This document shows, in pieces, positions 61,105 through 64,000 of a stretch of DNA of 64,000 bases. Both the position numbers and the translations under genes were made by a program. The notes beneath the pieces were generated by a model. That model searched no databases, was not told the origin of the DNA, and worked only from the letters and a program-made list of their open reading frames with translations. Numbering within the stretch: position 1 is the stretch's first letter; each line of letters begins with the position of its first letter. The stretch is from Paenibacillus ottowii (GTDB lineage Bacteria; Bacillota; Bacilli; Paenibacillales; Paenibacillaceae). Location: the NCBI RefSeq assembly GCF_006874425.1, contig NZ_VIJZ01000003.1:496001-560000 (forward strand), in the 5' to 3' direction.

Positions 61105-61215
61105 TTGAATCCCCCTCATTTTAAATCGAAACGATGGACATCCCGAGGGGGGAAGGTCACTGACACGGCACTCTTGCAATTATAGAGTCGTCCATGCGCC
61201 TGGACTACCAACCAG
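61105..61215 (-). promoter_or_regulatory. yjdF riboswitch (azaaromatic-responsive leader)
   Basis: Minus strand from about 61215: ACACAG...CGTGT closes an outer stem; AGTCCA...TGGACGACT forms an inner stem, in the pattern of the yjdF RNA motif. Just before the gene, CCCCCCTC (plus-strand 61145-61152) can pair with the ribosome binding site GAGGGGG (61111-61117), a ready translational switch. Ends are approximate; a covariance-model search would confirm. Confidence 0.65.
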
Positions 61216-61389
61216 ACTGTGTTTTTTCGTCTCAGAAAAAGTATAGTTGCCTTACTGGAAAACAGCAAGTTAATCGCTGATATGTATTAGAGTGTAGCTG
61301 GAATAGAGTATACTGGTTGAGTATAAGTTCGATACACGATGACATGATATATGTAATGGTACTTAAATACAGTGCAGAAGAGGTCGAGA

Positions 61390-62835
61390 ATGAGTCAGAA
61401 GCATTTTGCAGATTACCCATTAAGTGAAGAAATTGTGAGGGCTCTGAATAGCCTGGGCTATGAGACGCCAACAGAAATTCAAACGGAGGTTATTCCCGTT
61501 GTCCTTGAGAAGAAGGATCTCGTGGCTAAATCGCAAACAGGCAGCGGCAAAACAGCAGCATATGGTATTCCACTTTGTGAGCTAGTAGATTGGAATGAGA
61601 ATAAACCCCAAGCTTTAATCCTCACACCAACCCGTGAACTCGCATTACAGGTTACTGAGGACATCACGAATATTGGACGCTTTAAGCGGATAAAAGCAAC
61701 GCCTCTTTATGGGAAACATCCCTTTCATATACAAAAGGCCGAGCTAAAACAAAGGACACATGTGGCTGTAGGTACGCCCGGACGTGTACTAGATCATATT
61801 GAACGAGGCACACTCTCCTTAAATCGAATTGCCTATCTCGTGATTGATGAAGCTGACGAGATGCTGAATATGGGCTTTATCGAGCAGGTTCAGTCGATTA
61901 TTCAGGCGCTGCCTAGTGACCGGGTTACGATGTTGTTTTCCGCTACTTTTCCCGAGGATGTAGCCAAACTGTCACGTAAATATATGAACGATCCTGTGAA
62001 AATTGAGATTAAGGCCACAGGTGTAACCACAGCCACGATTGATCACTCTCTTATCCAGGTGCGGGAGGCGGACAAGCTGGCTCTGCTACAGGATCTGCTC
62101 GTTGTTGAGAACCCTGACAGCTGCATCATTTTCTGCCGTACGCAGGAGCATGTAGATACACTATTCAGAGCATTGGCTGGCCTCGAATATCCATGTGATC
62201 GCATTCATGGCGGCATGGAGCAGGATGAGCGATTTGAGGTAATGAACGCATTCAGAAGGGGACAATTCCGTTACTTAATCGCAACTGATGTAGCTGCTAG
62301 AGGTATTGATATCACGAATATCACCCATGTCATCAACTACGATATTCCCCTTGAAAAGGAAAGCTATGTTCATCGTACAGGGCGCACAGGACGTGCTGGC
62401 AAAACAGGGAAAGCCATTACTCTAATCACTCCTAAAGATAGTAAACGATTAGCTGATATCGAAGCATATATCGGATTTGCAATTCCGCAAGTAAAGGCCC
62501 CCTCAGAAGAGGCTGTTGATCTACGCAGAAAAGATTTTGAGCGGAAACTACATGTGAAAACTGTACTCAAAAACGACAAACGCGAGCAATTAAACCAACA
62601 GATTATGAAGCTCAATTTTAACGGCGGTAAGAAAAAGAAACTTAGAGCTGTCGACTTTGTGGGTACCATCGCTAAGCTTGACGGGGTAACGGCAGATGAT
62701 ATCGGGATCATTACGATTCTGGATAATGTGACAGATGTTGAGATTCTGAATGGCAAGGGCCCACTGGTGCTTGAGATTATGAAGAATACAACCGTAAAGG
62801 GCAAGCTGTTAAAGGTACGAAAAGGGCATAAGTAG
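61390..62835 (+). CDS. dbpA: DEAD-box ATP-dependent RNA helicase, DbpA/YxiN type
   Basis: 481 residues from ATG 61390, with AGAGG upstream; six in-frame codons earlier lack a site. Q motif ([17 protein letters not shown]), motif I SQTGSGKT (48-55), DEAD (153-156), SAT (about 184-186), and motif [10 protein letters not shown]. The C-terminal ~75 residues ([19 protein letters not shown], then [18 protein letters not shown] end) form the DbpA RNA-binding domain, which recognises 23S rRNA hairpin 92. It acts in 50S ribosome assembly. Single gene. Confidence 0.92.
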   Translation: MSQKHFADYPLSEEIVRALNSLGYETPTEIQTEVIPVVLEKKDLVAKSQTGSGKTAAYGIPLCELVDWNENKPQALILTPTRELALQVTEDITNIGRFKRIKATPLYGKHPFHIQKAELKQRTHVAVGTPGRVLDHIERGTLSLNRIAYLVIDEADEMLNMGFIEQVQSIIQALPSDRVTMLFSATFPEDVAKLSRKYMNDPVKIEIKATGVTTATIDHSLIQVREADKLALLQDLLVVENPDSCIIFCRTQEHVDTLFRALAGLEYPCDRIHGGMEQDERFEVMNAFRRGQFRYLIATDVAARGIDITNITHVINYDIPLEKESYVHRTGRTGRAGKTGKAITLITPKDSKRLADIEAYIGFAIPQVKAPSEEAVDLRRKDFERKLHVKTVLKNDKREQLNQQIMKLNFNGGKKKKLRAVDFVGTIAKLDGVTADDIGIITILDNVTDVEILNGKGPLVLEIMKNTTVKGKLLKVRKGHK

Positions 62836-62898
62836 AAGGTACGCTGTATAAAAAAGAGTGAGGCAATCCCGTTCAGTACGGCCGATGGTTTTCGTAAG

Positions 62899-63978
62899 CT
62901 ATACAGGCGGGATGGCCGAGTTCATCTCTTGCTCCTCTAATTCATCTTTCCATTTATCGATATTATTAATCATTTTGAATTTCTCTTTTAACTGAGTAAC
63001 ATCTTCAACTGGCACATAGCTGTCCAAGTTCATATGGAAGCCCAAAACATCCTGTTTGTGATCATACATCTCTTCTAGAACACCTATGATTGTGGAAAGT
63101 CTAGATTTAAAAGACAGCTTACAATCATCTTCGTCTTTGAGTATATATAGATTTTCTACCCCACTAAAAAAGGAGTTCCCTTCGAAATATAGCTTGTTAC
63201 AGGTCATATGGGCCTGCATTAATGGTTCGTATATTTGCCAATCTGCTTCTCGCATAGCGGTTCTGAGCGATATATGTGCTCCACTAATGTAATAATAATC
63301 TCGATAAAAGCACATTGAACAAGAGGCCTTCATTATTTTAATTTTTGAATCTACAGCAGGATACCCTAACACAAATCCTTCAGCTAATAGTTTCTTGGAG
63401 AAGTAATCCAACGATTTTACAAATAATTGGTACCCAAGCTCCTTACCTTCCTCATCGTCTTTATGACAGCAATAATGAATAATATCTTCTTTCACTTGTT
63501 TACTTTCATATTGATATCCCATTCCAGCCTCTAAATGATCAATATGAATTTCAACTCCTGCAAATAAGTCATTTAAACTTGTTATTCTGGAATGATTGCC
63601 TTTTAAATTTATATTCAAATCAGCAGTACATTCTCTATAGAGTATACAGGTGTCTTTGATATCCAGTTTAATGTCTTGTCTTTTCATAAAATCAATGATT
63701 CTCTTGAAATGTAAGTAATCATTCCCTATAAAAATTATTTTATTATATTGAATAGCTCCATCATCAGACTGATTAAAATGAACAGCAATACAAACGTCCT
63801 CATCATGTTCTATTAATCTTTTAATACTTTCAATAATCATATTTAGTAGCGCTTTTTCTTGAGGAAACGGCAACGTTAATCCCATGTGTTTCGATTCCAA
63901 GTTAGGCAGCAGATTTATTCGATTCTTAAGATGAAGCATCAGATTATCAAAATTATATTTCTTAGCATTTTCATTCAT
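62899..63978 (-). CDS. Hypothetical protein, 359 aa, cysteine-containing, family not recognised
   Basis: ATG 63978 with GGAGAGG about 12 nt upstream. A soluble protein without signal peptide or membrane helix, AT-rich, Lys/Glu/Asp/Ile-rich. Twelve cysteines are spread along it, including HYCCH and SCSMCFYR; the latter CxxC pair could bind metal. A GYQYESK...KEDIIHYCC region lies mid-protein. Base composition is lower in G+C than the helicase next door, as for accessory genes. I cannot assign a function. Confidence 0.65.
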   Translation of the reverse strand: MNENAKKYNFDNLMLHLKNRINLLPNLESKHMGLTLPFPQEKALLNMIIESIKRLIEHDEDVCIAVHFNQSDDGAIQYNKIIFIGNDYLHFKRIIDFMKRQDIKLDIKDTCILYRECTADLNINLKGNHSRITSLNDLFAGVEIHIDHLEAGMGYQYESKQVKEDIIHYCCHKDDEEGKELGYQLFVKSLDYFSKKLLAEGFVLGYPAVDSKIKIMKASCSMCFYRDYYYISGAHISLRTAMREADWQIYEPLMQAHMTCNKLYFEGNSFFSGVENLYILKDEDDCKLSFKSRLSTIIGVLEEMYDHKQDVLGFHMNLDSYVPVEDVTQLKEKFKMINNIDKWKDELEEQEMNSAIPPV

Positions 63979-64000
63979 TAGAAACTGTGTCCTCTCCTAT

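Noticed and set aside
1-64000. tRNA, rRNA, CRISPR array, prophage, intact insertion sequence, replication origin
   Set aside because: None was recognised on reading both strands; short RNA genes cannot be excluded without a model search.

Overview
The window looks like chromosomal DNA of an endospore-forming Firmicute, most likely Paenibacillus of the P. polymyxa group. The grounds are strong AGGAGG-type ribosome binding sites with many GTG and TTG starts, mid-range base composition, a YheC/YheD-type ATP-grasp gene, a CotF-type spore-coat fragment, a Bce-type peptide-sensing/ABC module, a secreted GH10 xylanase with a cre-like site, and a yjdF gene behind what looks like its riboswitch. No rRNA, tRNA, CRISPR array, prophage or intact insertion sequence was seen.

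Layout. 1-7 kb: membrane protein (cut by the left edge), mmuM, pyrK-pyrD and rlmN. 7-21 kb: a dense run of small regulator/oxidoreductase modules (AraC-GyrI; LysR with a short-chain dehydrogenase; HxlR with MdaB-like reductase and an SDR lacking the catalytic Tyr/Lys; TetR-SDR-Crp; WYL-DinB; a haem-type membrane protein beside a Rieske-FAD oxidoreductase; aldo/keto reductase). 21-26 kb: two-component system plus ABC transporter of the BceRS-BceAB type with a BceR-like box. 26-31 kb: accessory region with a decayed type I toxin-antitoxin locus, an orphan radical SAM protein, a secreted protein and a divergent lipoprotein. 31-41 kb: cysteine-desulfurase-like enzyme, DUF1036, a luciferase-like monooxygenase, AIM24, PhnA, QorB-like reductase, lipid kinase, DUF3243, and a MocR regulator divergent from an EamA exporter. 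41-56 kb: carbohydrate region with a PTS EIIBCA and its PRD activator, CdaR with glycerate kinase and a GntP permease, and a Bacillus-type gntRKP operon with operator and cre. 55-60 kb: SMR pump with an HTH-less TetR remnant, xylanase, esterase plus luciferase-like monooxygenase under a TetR. 60-64 kb: yjdF, DbpA-type helicase and an unrecognised protein.

How the genes work together. Many modules pair a one-component regulator with an oxidoreductase or exporter, and palindromes lie where such regulators would bind: 9066-9093, 10399-10420, 12801-12848, 17605-17632, 56155-56168, 59707-59718 and 59872-59883. This suggests a region rich in responses to electrophiles, quinones, antibiotics and aromatic compounds. 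The sugar genes form three separately regulated units (mannose/fructose-type PTS, glycerate, gluconate).

Most notable observations: (1) a holin-like type I toxin with two one-base deletions whose antisense RNA, terminators and 13-nt end-to-end pairing are intact; (2) a TetR gene whose ribosome binding site lies 27 nt from its ATG, bridged by a 7-bp hairpin; (3) a yjdF riboswitch with a visible anti-Shine-Dalgarno stretch; (4) a TetR repressor that lost its DNA-binding domain but kept its operator, translationally coupled to an SMR pump; (5) an isolated Bacillus-like gnt operon. All calls come from reading sequence; no database search was run.
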